Of a stretch of 64,000 nucleotides of DNA, positions 12,231-23,864 are shown in pieces (position 1 is the first letter of the stretch; every line of letters starts with the position of its first letter). The stretch comes from Stenocarpella maydis. Lineage: Eukaryota > Ascomycota > Sordariomycetes > Diaporthales > Diaporthaceae. The notes under the pieces are model-generated. The model ran no database searches. It was not told where the DNA came from and saw only the letters and a program-made list of their open reading frames with translations. Location: contig NQMI01000048.1 of the NCBI GenBank assembly GCA_002270565.1, positions 128,684-192,683 of the forward strand, written 5' to 3'. A program made the translations under genes and the position numbers.

Positions 12231-12822
12231 TGTTAAACGGAACCGCTCAGCAGGGCGTTGGTACTCCGTGCAAGGAGTTACCCTAGACTTCGTTGTAAGA
12301 AGTTACCCTAGACTTCCTAGCAAGGAGTTACCCTAGACTTGCGAGTCAGGCGATTTTCGCTAAGTACGCCCAGTGCGTGCGTGACGCAAGATGAGTTTGG
12401 TGGCCGTGAGTCGATTATTTTGGCCTGCATTTGCACCTTAATTCAGACCTCTGCATTACCCTTATTTCTTACCCAAAAAGTATATGACTTAGTGCATTGG
12501 ATAGCCTGATTTCTGAAGTTTGTATGTACTTAATTTGGGCATTGCTAGGGCTATGGTTGGCTGGCTGCTTGGAACCAAAGATGGTGTGTTGGAAGGGCGA
12601 ATTTTCCGGCATTTGCAAATTTGCACCAGAGCCGACCGCAGCGTGCCCAGGGGTGAGACGACGTCGGAGGGTATATAAGGAGGGCTTACAGAAGCCCAAC
12701 TTAATTCAATACAAAGTTGTCCAGACCATTGTCAATCGTCCCAATTCGCCTCAGAGCACCATACTGCGACCCTGCCGAAACACACGCTGAACTGAATGCT
12801 ATTCTATAGCACAAATTCATCA
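12231..12822 (+). repeat. LTR family C, copy 3 (full-length, solo-like)
   Basis: 592 bp, TGTTAAACGG ... AAATTCATCA. The immediate 5-bp flanks (ATAGG left, GAATT right) do not match, so there is no simple target duplication. Instead it lies between two copies of a 315-bp sequence. Confidence 0.85.
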
Positions 12823-13140
12823 GAATTCTTAAAATAGGTATGTATGGCAATTCAGGTAAAGGTTATATTGTAGCTAGGATTAACTGCCTATAGACTTCTT
12901 ATAGCTACTTATATTGCCTTCTTCTTCTGGGAGAATCATGGAAAGAATGGCTGGGAGTTTAGAGATTGGATTAAGATTAGGCTGCTTAAATCTGCTCCTT
13001 CTAGCTTACCTGCTAAGAAAGCCTTAGCTCTTATCTGGGGTTTTGCTATCTGATTAGAAATTAATGGATTTAGGCATTTAATTAGGGGTATCCAGAATAC
13101 TCTAATTATTAGCTATAATAAGTATAAGAAGCTTATAGTA
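12823..13140 (+). repeat. 315-bp direct repeat, right copy
   Basis: Starts GAATTCTTAAAATAGG and corresponds to 11914-12230; sequence then continues into further degraded coding-like DNA beyond the point where the left copy stops. Confidence 0.75.
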
Positions 13141-14077
13141 GGAAAGAATGTTATATACTCTTAAGCTAATATCTTAGGGATAAATAAGGGGGAGATTAAG
13201 TATTGTACTATACCTGATATGGGATTAGAGCTGGGATAAAATCTACTGGGCTTTCTTATAGTGAGATTTAATAAGGCTGATCTTTTAAGGCCTATTAATA
13301 TCCGGACTTCCAGGTTAAGTAAAACTCCTATTACTCCTAATAGCTTGAAGAACTAGCTACCTATTCTAATATTTAAGATACCTAGTATGGCCATGAAGAA
13401 TCTAATTACAATATCTGGGCTTAGACTTTATAAGGACCCATTTAAGATACCTAAGCCTCTGCCTTAGGCAGATGGGGTATAGATATATAGAGAAGATAGT
13501 CTTGGAATATTAAGTGAAGTAAGAACTGCTCTATAGATGCTTAATTAGAGTAGGGCTAGAATGCTGTAAGGTGACCTTATTAAACTTCTCTTATAGTAGA
13601 TATTAGAGGCAAGCATTAGGAATATATCTCTAGGAGGAAACATAAATATAGGTGGGATAACTCCTAAGTAATTGGGTATCTTAAGGTTTTTATTATTATT
13701 TCTGTCCTTTATTCCGGCTATACTGCTACTATATTGCCCATTACCTGCTGTAATGAGAATTATATTGATTCAGGAGTATAACCGGAATGCAAGCAAGTAG
13801 GTGGGGATTAAAGAAGCGAATTACTGGGTTCCCATACTGGTGATTAGTAATAGCTATTAATTCTAGGCTTATAAAAAGGCAGCTAAGTAAGAGGAGAAGG
13901 ATTATAGACTGAGTATACTATAGTAGAATGAGAGTAGGGATGAGTGAGCTAGGAATTGGGAGCTATAAAGGGTTTAATAGAGCTGAATTTAGGTGGCTTA
14001 TTTAATTAGAGGAGGAAAGTAATTTTGGTTATTTTGGGCGGACTATTGCTTATTCTTTATAATGGTCTGGAGAGGGG
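13141..14077. other. RIP-degraded element body ending in a polypurine tract
   Basis: Continuation of the unidentified plus-strand frame, with stops. A purine-rich tract (GGTCTGGAGAGGGG) lies directly before the LTR B copy at 14078, which is where the plus-strand primer of a retrotransposon belongs. Confidence 0.45.
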
Positions 14078-14475
14078 TGTATTTTGGGGTTTAGGGGAAC
14101 TAGCATATTTCGGAATCTAGAGGAAAACCAGCCTTGGTATCCCCCCCCCCTTTAAGACTATAAGAAGGGGCCTTCTTATATTGCTTTTAAGAAATTTCTA
14201 GTTCTAGAGAATTAATCTTTTTACACCCTGTGAATTTATATCTGTTAGATATATATGTGTGTATTATGAAATTATTTCTTATGCCCTTTTTTTCTGTTTC
14301 TCCTTTTTGATACCCTTTATTTTCCTTATAACTCTCCTATTGCGTTAGGGGCTCCTCTTCTTGCCTTCTACACTCCTCTTGTGGTAGTTGCTTGATCAGG
14401 GCTCTGGCAGAATGTGTGCCTTTTTGTGTGTGAGGAGGTTTTGTCCTCTCGCTCCCCCCTCTGGGCCCGTTTTCA
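14078..14475 (+). repeat. LTR family B, copy 2
   Basis: Starts TGTATTTTGGGG directly after a polypurine tract and ends GCCCGTTTTCA. It matches 4519-4918 throughout. The tract suggests a 3' LTR of the upstream element. Confidence 0.65.
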
Positions 14476-14477
14476 CC

Positions 14478-15148
14478 ATTAGGCTAATATAGCTACTTGT
14501 AGTATATAAGGACTACCTAGGTCCAAACCATAATGGGAACTTATAAATAAATACTATATTTATAGAATAACCGTATATAACTAATACTAGGTATATCTAA
14601 ATTAGGACCCAGATAAAGGACGTAACTTTTACAACCCTAATAAAGAAGACCTTTATAATAGTTTATACTTCTTATAATATACTAAGTCCTAGTATGAGAA
14701 ACATTAGAAGGATAAGGCTTAATACCAGCCTGTCCTACTAATAAAGAATTCCTAAAAGCCTAGGATAGCATATGTATTACTTAGCTGGATAGCTTGCTTT
14801 AACGACAGCTATACTACTCATTATAGCAATAAGGAGGCTACCGGATGGTTTCCTAAGAACACTTTAGGAAAGCAGGGAAGAACCCTAGTAGTAGGAAATA
14901 GAAGGAGCTCCTACAGATTAACCCCAGGATAGAAGGAAAACCTATCCTATAGGCTATACTTACGCTATAAATATAATAGAAGGAACCGCAAGACTATCTA
15001 GAATAAGCGCCCCTTCTAGCCCTAAGAACTAATATTATAGCGGTTATAATTACAGGAAGACCTTTTAAAGAAACTATAAGACAGCCTACTTAGGAATATA
15101 GGAAACTAGGAGATGCAGGACATATGTATCTAATACATAATAAGCATC
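14478..15148 (+). pseudogene. RIP-degraded gypsy gag-pol linker, second copy
   Basis: Near-copy of 3790-4455, including the ACFNDSYTTHYSNKEATGWFPK-like segment. It is interrupted at 15149 by an inverted LTR C. Differences from the first copy are dominated by C/T and G/A changes. Confidence 0.6.
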
Positions 15149-15699
15149 TGATGAATTTGTGCTATAGAATAGCATTCAGTTCAGCGTGTGTGTGTTTCGG
15201 CAGGGTCGCAGTATGGTGCTCTGAGGCGAATTCGGACGATTGACAATGGTCTGGACAACTTTGTATTGAATTAAGTTGGGCTTCTGTAAGCCCTCCTTAT
15301 ATACCCTCTGACGTCGTCTCACCCCTGGGCACGCTGCGGTAGGCTCTGGTGTAAATTTGCAAATGCCGGAAAATTCGCCCTTCCAACACACCATCTTTGG
15401 TTCCAAGCAACCAGCCAACCATGGCCCTAGCAATACACAAATTAAGTACATATAAACTTCAGAAATCAAGCTATCCAATGCATTGAGTTATATACTTTTT
15501 GGGTAAGAAATAAGGGTAATGCAGAGGTCTGAATTAAGGTGCAAATGCAGGCCAAAATAATCGACTCACGGCCACCAAACTCATCTTGCGTCACGCACGC
15601 ACTGGGCGTACTTAGCGAAAATCGCCTGACTCGCAAGTCTAGGGTAACTCCTTGCTAAAAAGTCTAGGGTAACTCCTTGCTGAGCGGTTCCGTTTAACA
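15149..15699 (-). repeat. LTR family C, copy 4 (551 bp, one U3 unit fewer)
   Basis: Inverted copy, more diverged than the other three. It carries two instead of three TTACCCTAGACTT-containing units. Flanks are GCATC (left) and GTATT (right), which match if two C-to-T changes are allowed, so a RIP-altered target duplication is possible. Confidence 0.8.
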
Positions 15700-16709
15700 G
15701 TATTTAATGCTTTTCTTATCCCTGCATTAAGCAGCATCTAGTTTTATAGGGCCTGCATGCTATCCCTACTAGGTACTTGATTTCTAATACTTTTTTCCTA
15801 TATTTAGTTTATACTTATACAATGGCGGTTGTTTAGAAGTTCATTCTTTCTTTTTTAAGCATTATTTATAGAGTTTATTATTAATTTAGATAGCTATTTC
15901 TATGTAGTATAGAAAATTATTAGATTAGTTTATAATCTTACCAAGTTTATTTTTTACTTTATTCTTTAATCTATAGTAGAATATGAATTTCTTTATATTA
16001 TTAGTATAGTTAATTTTAGTATGGATTTATTGAAACTCTATAGTATAATTAATCGTTAAGGTATACTATTTGCAACTTATTAGGTCTCTTTCTGCCTATT
16101 ATTCCTTATTTAGGTCCTAAAATAAGGATTGGAGGGCATTCTTATAGCCTTTATAGCTACTAAACATTTGCTATATTTTAAGCTTATAGGCTTCAAATGA
16201 TTCTATATTAATAAAGTTAGTTAAGTAGGGTTCAAACTAAGCTAAGGCTCTTCCTTTAAGGAAACAGGATGCATACATAACCCTTTTTCCATTAGGCTAT
16301 ACATCCATCCCATAGAAGCACTAGTAGGCTTTAACCTGCATTAGGTATGCCTAAAGTTGCCTAGTAGTTCCCTTATATAGGGCTGGAGTATTAAATTTAA
16401 TTCATTCCTTAGTCTAGATTGGGGTATTAATAATATTAGCTCCTGCCTGAAGGGTAATAACTTCTTATTAAAGCTATTTGATTTCTATATCATATTAAGC
16501 TTATCTTTTTATAAAAAGGTAAAGTTATCTAATCTCATTAGCTAGTTCCTAGATATAGGGGTCCATAGTTTCATTATTAGCAAGTTTATTTAATTTATAA
16601 AGAAGGTTGTAGGTAGGAGTAGTTATTCTAGAGTTAAATATTATAAAGGGTTCCGCATATAATATTGCTTAAAGTCTATATAGCAATATATAAATAAGAG
16701 TCATTAAAA
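15700..16709 (-). pseudogene. RIP-degraded gypsy gag, second copy (inverted)
   Basis: The reverse complement matches the gag at 2330-3260 almost block for block, including the gag core before the zinc knuckle. It is cut at 15700 by LTR C. It follows the family A LTR at 16710-17233 in the minus direction, so LTR-gag order is preserved. Confidence 0.7.
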
Positions 16710-17233
16710 TATAATAATTAGAGGGTTTCTAAGTATATTAAACTTAAAACATTAAGATTTTATATTCAGAATACATTATTAGGCGGTTATTAAGTAATAT
16801 TATTAACTAATAATAATTACTAGCTATAAGGCTATTTAATACTGGGATTAAATACTTAGATTAACGACTAAAGAGTCTATTCTATAAAAGCTATCTACTA
16901 TAGTAATAACTATATTCTTATATGTTCCGACTCTTTAGTGGCTCGCAGGCTTGCATATCGAGCCATTGAGCTATAAGGCAAGGCTCAAAGCCTCATCCTG
17001 CAAGCGGGCTTACATGGCTCGCAATCAAGCGTTACAAGCCAGGTCCTAACCCTTAGTGGGGCGGGTCGCCACCAACCTATCAGGTGTTTTGGCTTCGTTA
17101 GGTTTTGTCCTGACCCTAACCCTAGCGAGGTGCTGATCTTGGGGTTCTGCGGGGTCGTGTCGTGGCATCCGCCCCGGGGGCCTGGGTCCTCAAAATGGGT
17201 CTCCCGGGGTGCCATTTGTGTTGGCTCATAACA
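16710..17233 (-). repeat. LTR family A, copy 3 (5' LTR of the inverted element)
   Basis: Read on minus it starts TGTTATGAGCCAACAC and ends AATTATTATA. The 3' half matches the other A copies. The U3 half (about 16940-17220) differs and is GC-rich, and keeps a CCCTAACCCTA telomere-like piece. About 524 bp. Confidence 0.65.
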
Positions 17234-17560
17234 TTAGAAATCTTTTAAGAGGGGGATAATTTTAGCTATTTAGAGTAGATTTACTAGTTAATATATAGTA
17301 TTTTCATCTAGCTTCTAAATTATATATCCATTAACTTATAATTAAGAGTATTAAAATCATATTATTTATATATATATAATAATACTACTTAATTCTAAGT
17401 TTTTCTTAAATCTAGCTAATTTTATATATTTTACCTTTATAATACGTTTAAACTAAATAAGCCTTATATTAAAATAAAGACAGAAGAAAGCCCTCTATTT
17501 TATTATAAGGCTTTTTTAGTTTGAAGGTGTTATGGAAGTATGGTGTATGGAATTAGCTAG
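17234..17560. other. AT-rich retroelement remnant
   Basis: Begins with a purine tract (AAGAGGGGGATAATTTTAG) resembling the sequence near 14010, probably a 3' end of a related element. No gene. Confidence 0.4.
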
Positions 17561-19255
17561 ATTTAAGGAGAATTAGAAATGTGGTGTTGTGAAGTGCGCG
17601 CACTTAGCGTGGTTTTGATACTCTCGCTTATAAGTCATGAGTCGACCCTTTTCAGACAGACACCACAGCTACTCAACCGCTCGAATATCGACTATTTGTG
17701 TGCCGGTCTCCAAATATGCGTTTCGACCGCGCTGGCTTTGTGTAGCTCCAATGGTACTACATTGGGTGATTTCGACTCAATTCAGGTAGGCAATCTTCTG
17801 CACTACAACACGTGAAGACTCAGGATTGCTGTGCCCAGTCCAAGTGATCCGAGCGAGTCGCTAACAGTGACACCTAAGTGGCAAGGTCAGTTTCTTTGCA
17901 GCTATCGGGTCTGAGAAAGACATGGTGACGCCCGGGAGTCTTGAGTCATGTTCACTACGACAGCGTGGCACAGTTTCCCAACTAATCGTCGGTAAGCTGG
18001 CTCCGTGGTTAATCTGATCGTCGGTTAGTATGTCCCGCTTCGGTAAACGATGTTGCAACCCGCAAACTTTGCATCGGTGACCTTGTTGCGCTAAACTCTT
18101 GACAGCTCAAGTAGTCCAGCGGTACATCAGCACATAGGTACTGGGAAACTCATGTTAATAACTGGTCTTCAAGCCCATCCCGAGATCTCGAGGGTCTAGA
18201 TGAACCTAATGGAATGCTTCCCATGAATGCTGGCCTAGCTCTGCGATTTTGTGGCGTGATACGTACACTTCATCTCATTCAGTATATGATGTCGAAATGG
18301 TGCACATTTTCTACTTCACCTTATCCTCTCACAGCTCCTTCAATCAGTTGATCAAACCCTAGCTTTGTCTTCAACTGCAGAGCCTCCTCGACGTGCGGCC
18401 GTTGCTAGGACCATCCCGGACCAAACCTCCCGCGACCGACACCCGGGAGATCGACTTATCGGATAAGTCGGACGAACAGCGCCTTAGCAAGAGACGAATG
18501 GAGAGATGAAATTTTTTCGCCTTGCCGTGGTGAGCGGGTGCTCATACACAGTAAGGGCCCCCTTTTCGAGGCTCAGCTGGCCTTCTCCGCCCCACTTGTT
18601 CGGGCAATCTGAAACCGCAGGCGAAGTGTCACAGCGCTGTTCCAAGCGTCATAGCAGCGGGCGTCTAAAACGTCGAATCTCATGGCAGGGGCTCGTCCGG
18701 GCGCCTATTCTGCTGCTGGCCCCGGCCCCGGCCCGGACCACCTCCAAATATAGCATTGACACGAGGGACATGCAAGTCCACTCGCTGGCCGAGCAGCTTC
18801 TTGCAGCTGAGTGGTCTCAGACCTCAGACGCCATGGAGCCCAGCTCGCCCATGACGCGCGGTTCACGTCGATCGGAGCTGTGCCCCGGTTGGGCGTCTCG
18901 TGACCCGTAAACAAGGGCAAAATAAAAAACTAAGGGGCCTTCATACTGCGGAGCCCTTATTCTTCCTCGCGGACTCGGTCCTTTTCAGTCGTCCACTCCG
19001 GTCACTTTTCCTTTGAGTCTTTCATTATTTTCTTCTACAGATGTTGACCATCTCGATACCCTAGGCTTTGACAGGAACAAGCCTCTTACTACACAAAACT
19101 TCATACCTTACCCAGTGGAGCTGTCGCAGCGCGAAGATCCCCAGAGAAAAGCCACACCGTGCCCCAGCAGCTGCGCAGGACACAAAAATCACCAGCGGCG
19201 CAGAAGAGCGTTGGGAATCCTATCCCAATCACAAACCAACCATTCCACCTAAATT
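17561..19255. other. Intergenic, no convincing gene
   Basis: GC returns to normal. Open frames exist (a 134-codon frame at 18506-18910, for example) but show no signal, domain or splice-supported extension. The last few hundred bases are the probable promoter and 5' UTR of the membrane-protein gene at 19256. Confidence 0.4.
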
Positions 19256-19642
19256 ATGATACTATGTCACCTCCCAATACGCAATGTCGCCGCCATCATC
19301 TACGCCATTCTCCTTCAACTCACTCTCGCCTTGGCCTTGCCCACAGGAGAGTACCACCAAGCATCGCAGATCGATACGAGGGCTAGTGTCCAGACACTAC
19401 ACCTGCAAATCAAAAGACAGCAAGAATCCTCCATCGATAGTTCATCAATACCTAAGATTGCGGGGGGCGCATTCGGTATCGTGGCGTTGGGGCTCATATT
19501 TGGCCTCGGGTCGGCCTCAATTGCCGTGTTCGGCTCGCTCGAGTGGCGAACGCGGCGCGAGAAGAAGAAGCAAGAAAAGGACCAGGTTTACCAGGAAAAG
19601 AAGCTGGACGACAGCTCCAGTGAAAATACGACTATTAGTTAA
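19256..19642 (+). CDS. Small predicted single-pass membrane protein, 128 aa
   Basis: Not recognised. The protein has a hydrophobic N-terminal signal-like segment (about residues 8-28, AAIIYAILLQLTLALALP). A polar, presumably lumenal, stretch of about 40 residues follows. A glycine-rich transmembrane helix lies at about 68-93 (IAGGAFGIVALGLIFGLGSA). A strongly basic then acidic tail begins RTRREKKKQEKDQ. The topology is that of a type I membrane protein with a short cytoplasmic tail, as seen in many fungal mid-size membrane proteins of unknown role. No intron is needed. The upstream ATG context is plausible, but the gene could be a chance frame; the clean signal, helix and charged-tail order favours a real gene. 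Confidence 0.55.
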   Translation: MILCHLPIRNVAAIIYAILLQLTLALALPTGEYHQASQIDTRASVQTLHLQIKRQQESSIDSSSIPKIAGGAFGIVALGLIFGLGSASIAVFGSLEWRTRREKKKQEKDQVYQEKKLDDSSSENTTIS

Positions 19643-20312
19643 TAATAGTATCTTAAAATACCTGCCTAACCGGAACTACATGATGCTATACCCTAGTTAT
19701 TTCTTGACTTGTTCGTTAGTCAGTAAAGCTTAGCAATCCACTTCTCAATGGGCAGTTTAGGTTTCTGGCTGCTCCTAAATCTCGAAACATCGTAACGACG
19801 AAGCAATGGGCATTGCTAACAGTGTTTTGAACCACCGTATCTGAGTATTCTGCGCTGAATATCACGACAAGGAGTGAATCAACCTCATCACATATCCAGC
19901 TAGCCCGGGGGGTCGTAAGTGCTAAGTATATTTTGCCTCTTTGTGACGGAGCGCGAGAAAATATATGGTAGACCACAGTCTCACCACCTAAACGTAACTG
20001 ACCGTGAGTCATACTAGTTAACATCACTGTTTCAGAAGTATGCGTTCCCATGTTCATACATCGGCACGTCGAGTTCCTCCACATTCCTCGTTCTTGGAGA
20101 CGAATGTGAAGTAATCGGCACCATAGCGTCTACGATCATGTCTACGTATCAATGTGGGCATTTGGGGACTTTTCGCAGTCCGTGGTAAGGCGGAAGACGA
20201 TCCTTAAGCCAATCTGCTACGCATGTACGCAAGAGGTAGAGGGGTAGTAAAATCAATCTATAATACCCATCCTACCTCCATATTAGAACTCTACTTGAAC
20301 CCGCCCCACGCC
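19643..20312. other. Intergenic between convergent genes
   Basis: Holds the 3' flanks of the membrane-protein gene and of the MFS gene on the other strand. A 122-codon minus-strand frame (19716-20084) has no supporting features. Nothing else seen. Confidence 0.4.
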
Positions 20313-21904
20313 TCACGACTTCTCACCCGCCACAACGGCGGCACCCGAAGTTCTTGGGCCCGAGGCACTGCCAGTCTCCTCATCTGTGTCCGCTGTGATA
20401 GTGCCCTGATCCGCAGTCTTGGCCAGCTGCCTAATCTCGAACATTCTGACAACAACGACCCAGACGCACATGCCACACACGAACCCTAGACTGGCCTTGA
20501 ATCCCCTGCTGAAACGCGGTGCGTCCGTGACAGGATACAGAAATTGCTGAATAATAGCCGACAGTGCCGCGCCACACGAGTTCATGATGGCAAGGGTAAG
20601 CGCACGCAACTGCGTATCCCCAGTGGTGAGAATATTGGCCCAGCTGTAGAAGATGGGGCTCAACGGCCCGTCAAGACCAGCGAACATGTAAGAGACAATC
20701 CGCAGGCCCAGGGGAATCGGCTGCCACACGACAAGACAAATGGTGCCGAATAGAAGAATGGCCAGGTTGAACGCGACGGCGTTCATGCGGTAGCCTGTAC
20801 TATCAATGTAGACGTTGAGCAGGAGAACCATGACAATGTTCCAGCCGTTGATGGCCGTCGGGATGTTGTTGACCTCATATAATGACCACTTGCGGTCTGG
20901 GTCGTTCTTGAGCCAGAGTTGCATGACCGTGTTCGAGACTTTGCCGATAGTGGTATTCCAGAACATCCAGAGCACGGTCAGGACATAAAGCTGCCACGAC
21001 GCCAAGGCCCGCTTAAGTAGATTCCATGTGAAGCTTGTCGTCTCGATGCGTCCGTCCTCGACCAGCCTGTCCACGCACCGCTTTCGCTCCTCTTTGCTTA
21101 GATAGAATGCCTTGGTATTGTACGGAGTATCCGGAAAGAAGATGAGCCCGTAAATGGCTACAACCAGGGTGATGATGCCATCGACAATGAAAACCCAGCG
21201 CCATGCGGCCAGGCCATTTCTGCCATCTGTCGCTGCAAGAAGTGCACTCTGCAGATAGCCGCTGATCATAGTCCCGACGTAAGCGGCGCAAGCAAAGATG
21301 GCAGTCCGTTTGCCAATCTCAGTTCGTTTATACCAAGATCCGAGCACATATTGAATGCCGACGAAGCATGAGCCTTCGAGAAATCCGATGGAAAATCTAA
21401 TGGGATACAGCTAAAGAATAAAACCCACTCAGTTAGCCCGGCAACCCACCTGTACTAGAACCCGAAACAAGGGATATAGAGATGCAGACTTACTTGATGC
21501 ACACTAGTTACAGCATATGTTCCGATGGTCAGGACGCCCCAGATCAGCTCCAGCCCTGGGAGCAAGAGCCGCGGTGGAACCCAGGTAAGTAGCAAGTTGG
21601 CTGGGATTGGTCCCACGATCTGGCCCACTTGGAAGCACGTCTGCGCAAGGTTGAACTCGGGGCCAAACATTGACAATTCTTCACGCATTCCGCTGACGTA
21701 TGCATTTGAGATGTTGGACTGGTCGAGCCATTTGGTGAAGTAGGCGAGGCAGCCGTAGCTCAGAATGAAGAAATCGATTTTGAAAAGCAGTTTCTTCTCC
21801 GCTGAAGAGGTTCCTTGAGGATGCCAGACGAAGAAGGCGGGGCGATCATCGCCGTATGAGGACCTGAATAAGTTTCGGAAATAAGATGATGGCGACAGGC
21901 CCAT
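20313..21904 (-). CDS. MFS transporter, anion:cation symporter (ACS) family, 502 aa
   Basis: Two exons on the minus strand: 21904-21494 and 21410-20313. The intron starts GTAAGT and ends TTTAG. The junction reads TSVHQ|LYPIRFSIGFLEGS, fully in frame. The protein shows the ACS/Liz1-Seo1-Tna1 style hallmarks: LDQSNISNAYVSGMREEL after helix 1, LGSWYKRTEIGKR before the mid N-domain helices, FFPDTPYNTKAFYLSKEER in the central loop and about 12 hydrophobic segments. Length is normal for the family. Members import carboxylate or vitamin-like anions (pantothenate, nicotinate, allantoate) across the plasma membrane with protons; the substrate here is unknown. It is transcribed divergently from a 2-oxoglutarate dioxygenase, with 635 bp between the start codons. 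The start (CCATGG context) is the only good ATG before the conserved region. Confidence 0.9.
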
Positions 21905-22539
21905 GGCGACTCAAGTTCGTGGTCTGACTTGCACAAAGTTGAAGGAATCTCTCGTGTCCATGGAGGTTGGAGAGCGGAGAATCCCGTTTGTGCTCAATCT
22001 CGGTACCTTTCCTCAGGCTCGCGACTTCAATGAAAGCATTGAATGTGCGGAGAGGCGGAGTTATCTTGAGCTCTGCCGGTGAAAGTCTGAGCATCGAGGT
22101 CAGGAGGGCGAAAGCCAAGCACCTAGGCCATTCCGAGGAGCCTTCCCCAAGATAAGCGTATCGAAGTAATCAAGGGTATACTCTACGCAGTAGAGTTCGC
22201 TCGAGAAAGTCCCATTTATCTGGCCAGGGGCTGCGGCACCGCAATGCGCTGCTGCCGGTTTTTTCTCCTGATAACGGGACAGAATCGGATGGCCGAACTG
22301 AGTTGACACAGGCCGTTCGCCCATTGAGCCCCGAAATCGTTGTATTCCTGTCTGATAGTCTATCTCCAGTCTAACACAATCACCTCAGGTATCGAGCCTG
22401 CTGCATTCTTTACTGCAACTGATAAGCTTCGCACGTATGCATCGAAAACACGGGCAGGGGAATCATCTCACAGAAAGTGTCTGCACCAGTGACGAGGACT
22501 GCCGGGGCGCGAAGAGTTCGAGCCTCACTTTCATTCAAT
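21905..22539. promoter_or_regulatory. Bidirectional promoter with seven HGATAR sites
   Basis: This 635-bp region separates the divergent transporter and dioxygenase starts. GATA-factor core sites (HGATAR, either strand) are seen at 22061-22066, 22150-22155, 22216-22221, 22269-22274, 22353-22358, 22360-22365 and 22420-22425. About two would be expected by chance in random sequence of this length. Fungal AreA/NIT2-type GATA factors activate nitrogen-source genes through such clusters; the link here is inference. Confidence 0.45.
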
Positions 22540-23864
22540 ATGGCAGCAGTGCTCAAGACACCAGACGCGGGGTCTTCGCACATCTCACAACTCCCCAATG
22601 TAAGTCAATCTTGATACAAACCAGTTATCTCGTATCTGATTTCTCAAATAGGATGAGACCAAATACGTCTACTTCCACTCCGGCTCAGAGGCAACATATC
22701 GACCCATCTCTGACAAGCCAAGGTCCTTCACCTCGATACCCACCGTTGACTTGATAGAACTACACGAGAACCCGTCTTGGGCAACCAAGATGAAGCTGGC
22801 CGCTGAAGTCTTCGAAGCATGCCACAACACCGGGTTCATGTATGTTAAAAACCATGGCATTCCCAAACAGGTACTCGACAATACATTTGCCTTGCTCGAA
22901 CGCTTGTTTGCGCTCGGCCAGGAAGCCAAGATGGACGCTCACGTGCACAAAAACCCAGCCATTCGAGGGTATGAGCCATTCTTGGAGACGAAGCTCGACC
23001 CAAGGACGAAGGGAGACAACAAAGAGGCTTTCACAATGGGCGACTGTGTGATTGAGCCGGAGCAAGACTATAGCGGCAAGACGGGTCAAGCGGCGCCATT
23101 GCATATCACGCGTCCTCAAAACATCTGGCCATCTGCAGCCCCGTGGTGGCGCAAGGGCCTATACCAGTATTACAATCATGTGCTACCACTGGGCATGAAG
23201 TTCGTGCGCATCTTTGCACTCGCGTTTGGTCTGGAGGGGCATTACTTTGACACGATCTTCACCTTCCCCATCACGGGCATGCGCGCTCTCCATTATCCAC
23301 CGACACCTGTTGCCAAAGATGCCGGCAGTGTCGGGCTGGGAGCGCATGCTGATTTTTCTTGTGAGAACCCCTCCGACATGTCCGGGCCTAGGTCAAGTAC
23401 CTAAAGCTTCGAAGACTCACGGACTTTGACCCTAACGTGCCTGTGATCTATTCATCTTAGGGTTGACTCTAGTCCTCCAAGACTCAGTCCCGGCCCTTGA
23501 AGTCCTCAACCAAGACGGGATCTGGATCGACGCTCCACCTGTCCCAAACACTCTCGTTTGCAATGTCGGCCAGTTCCTCGAGAGACAATCGAACGGTGTC
23601 TTCCCCGCAGCAGTACATCGTGTACGCAACAAAACAGGTGACGAGCGCTACTCACTGCCGTTCTTTCTCGGTCCCGATCCGAGCGCGGACCTCAATGTCC
23701 TCGAATGTTGTCTGGCGAAAGACGAGAAGCCAAAGTTTGAGAAGATCAATGTTGGCGATCTGTATATCCGAAGAGTTTTACCAGCTAGAGAAAAGCATCC
23801 TACGAGTATCAAGTTTAGAAATGTTCCTGAAGAGGATTGGTATTACAATATGTTGCTATCTTGA
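22540..23864 (+). CDS. Fe(II)/2-oxoglutarate-dependent dioxygenase (isopenicillin N synthase-like), 390 aa
   Basis: Three exons: 22540-22599, 22652-23360 and 23461-23864, with introns of 52 and 100 bp (GTAAGT...ATAG and GTGAGA...TTAG). The N-terminal DIOX_N region contains SIPTVDLIELHENPSW and a GFMYVKNHGIP strand. The double-stranded beta-helix carries the iron triad: H252 and D254 in GLGAHADFSWL, and H309 in AAVHRV. R319-x-S321 (RYS) binds the 2-oxoglutarate carboxylate. The W257 codon spans the second intron and restores HADFSWLTLVLQD, which supports the splice model. The family hydroxylates, desaturates or cyclises small molecules in the cytosol; the substrate is unknown. All catalytic residues are intact. 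The divergent MFS gene suggests uptake or export of its substrate or product. Confidence 0.92.

Noticed and set aside
18506..18910. 134-codon frame on the plus strand
   Set aside because: GC-rich chance frame with no domain, signal or splice-supported extension, and a competing frame on the other strand.
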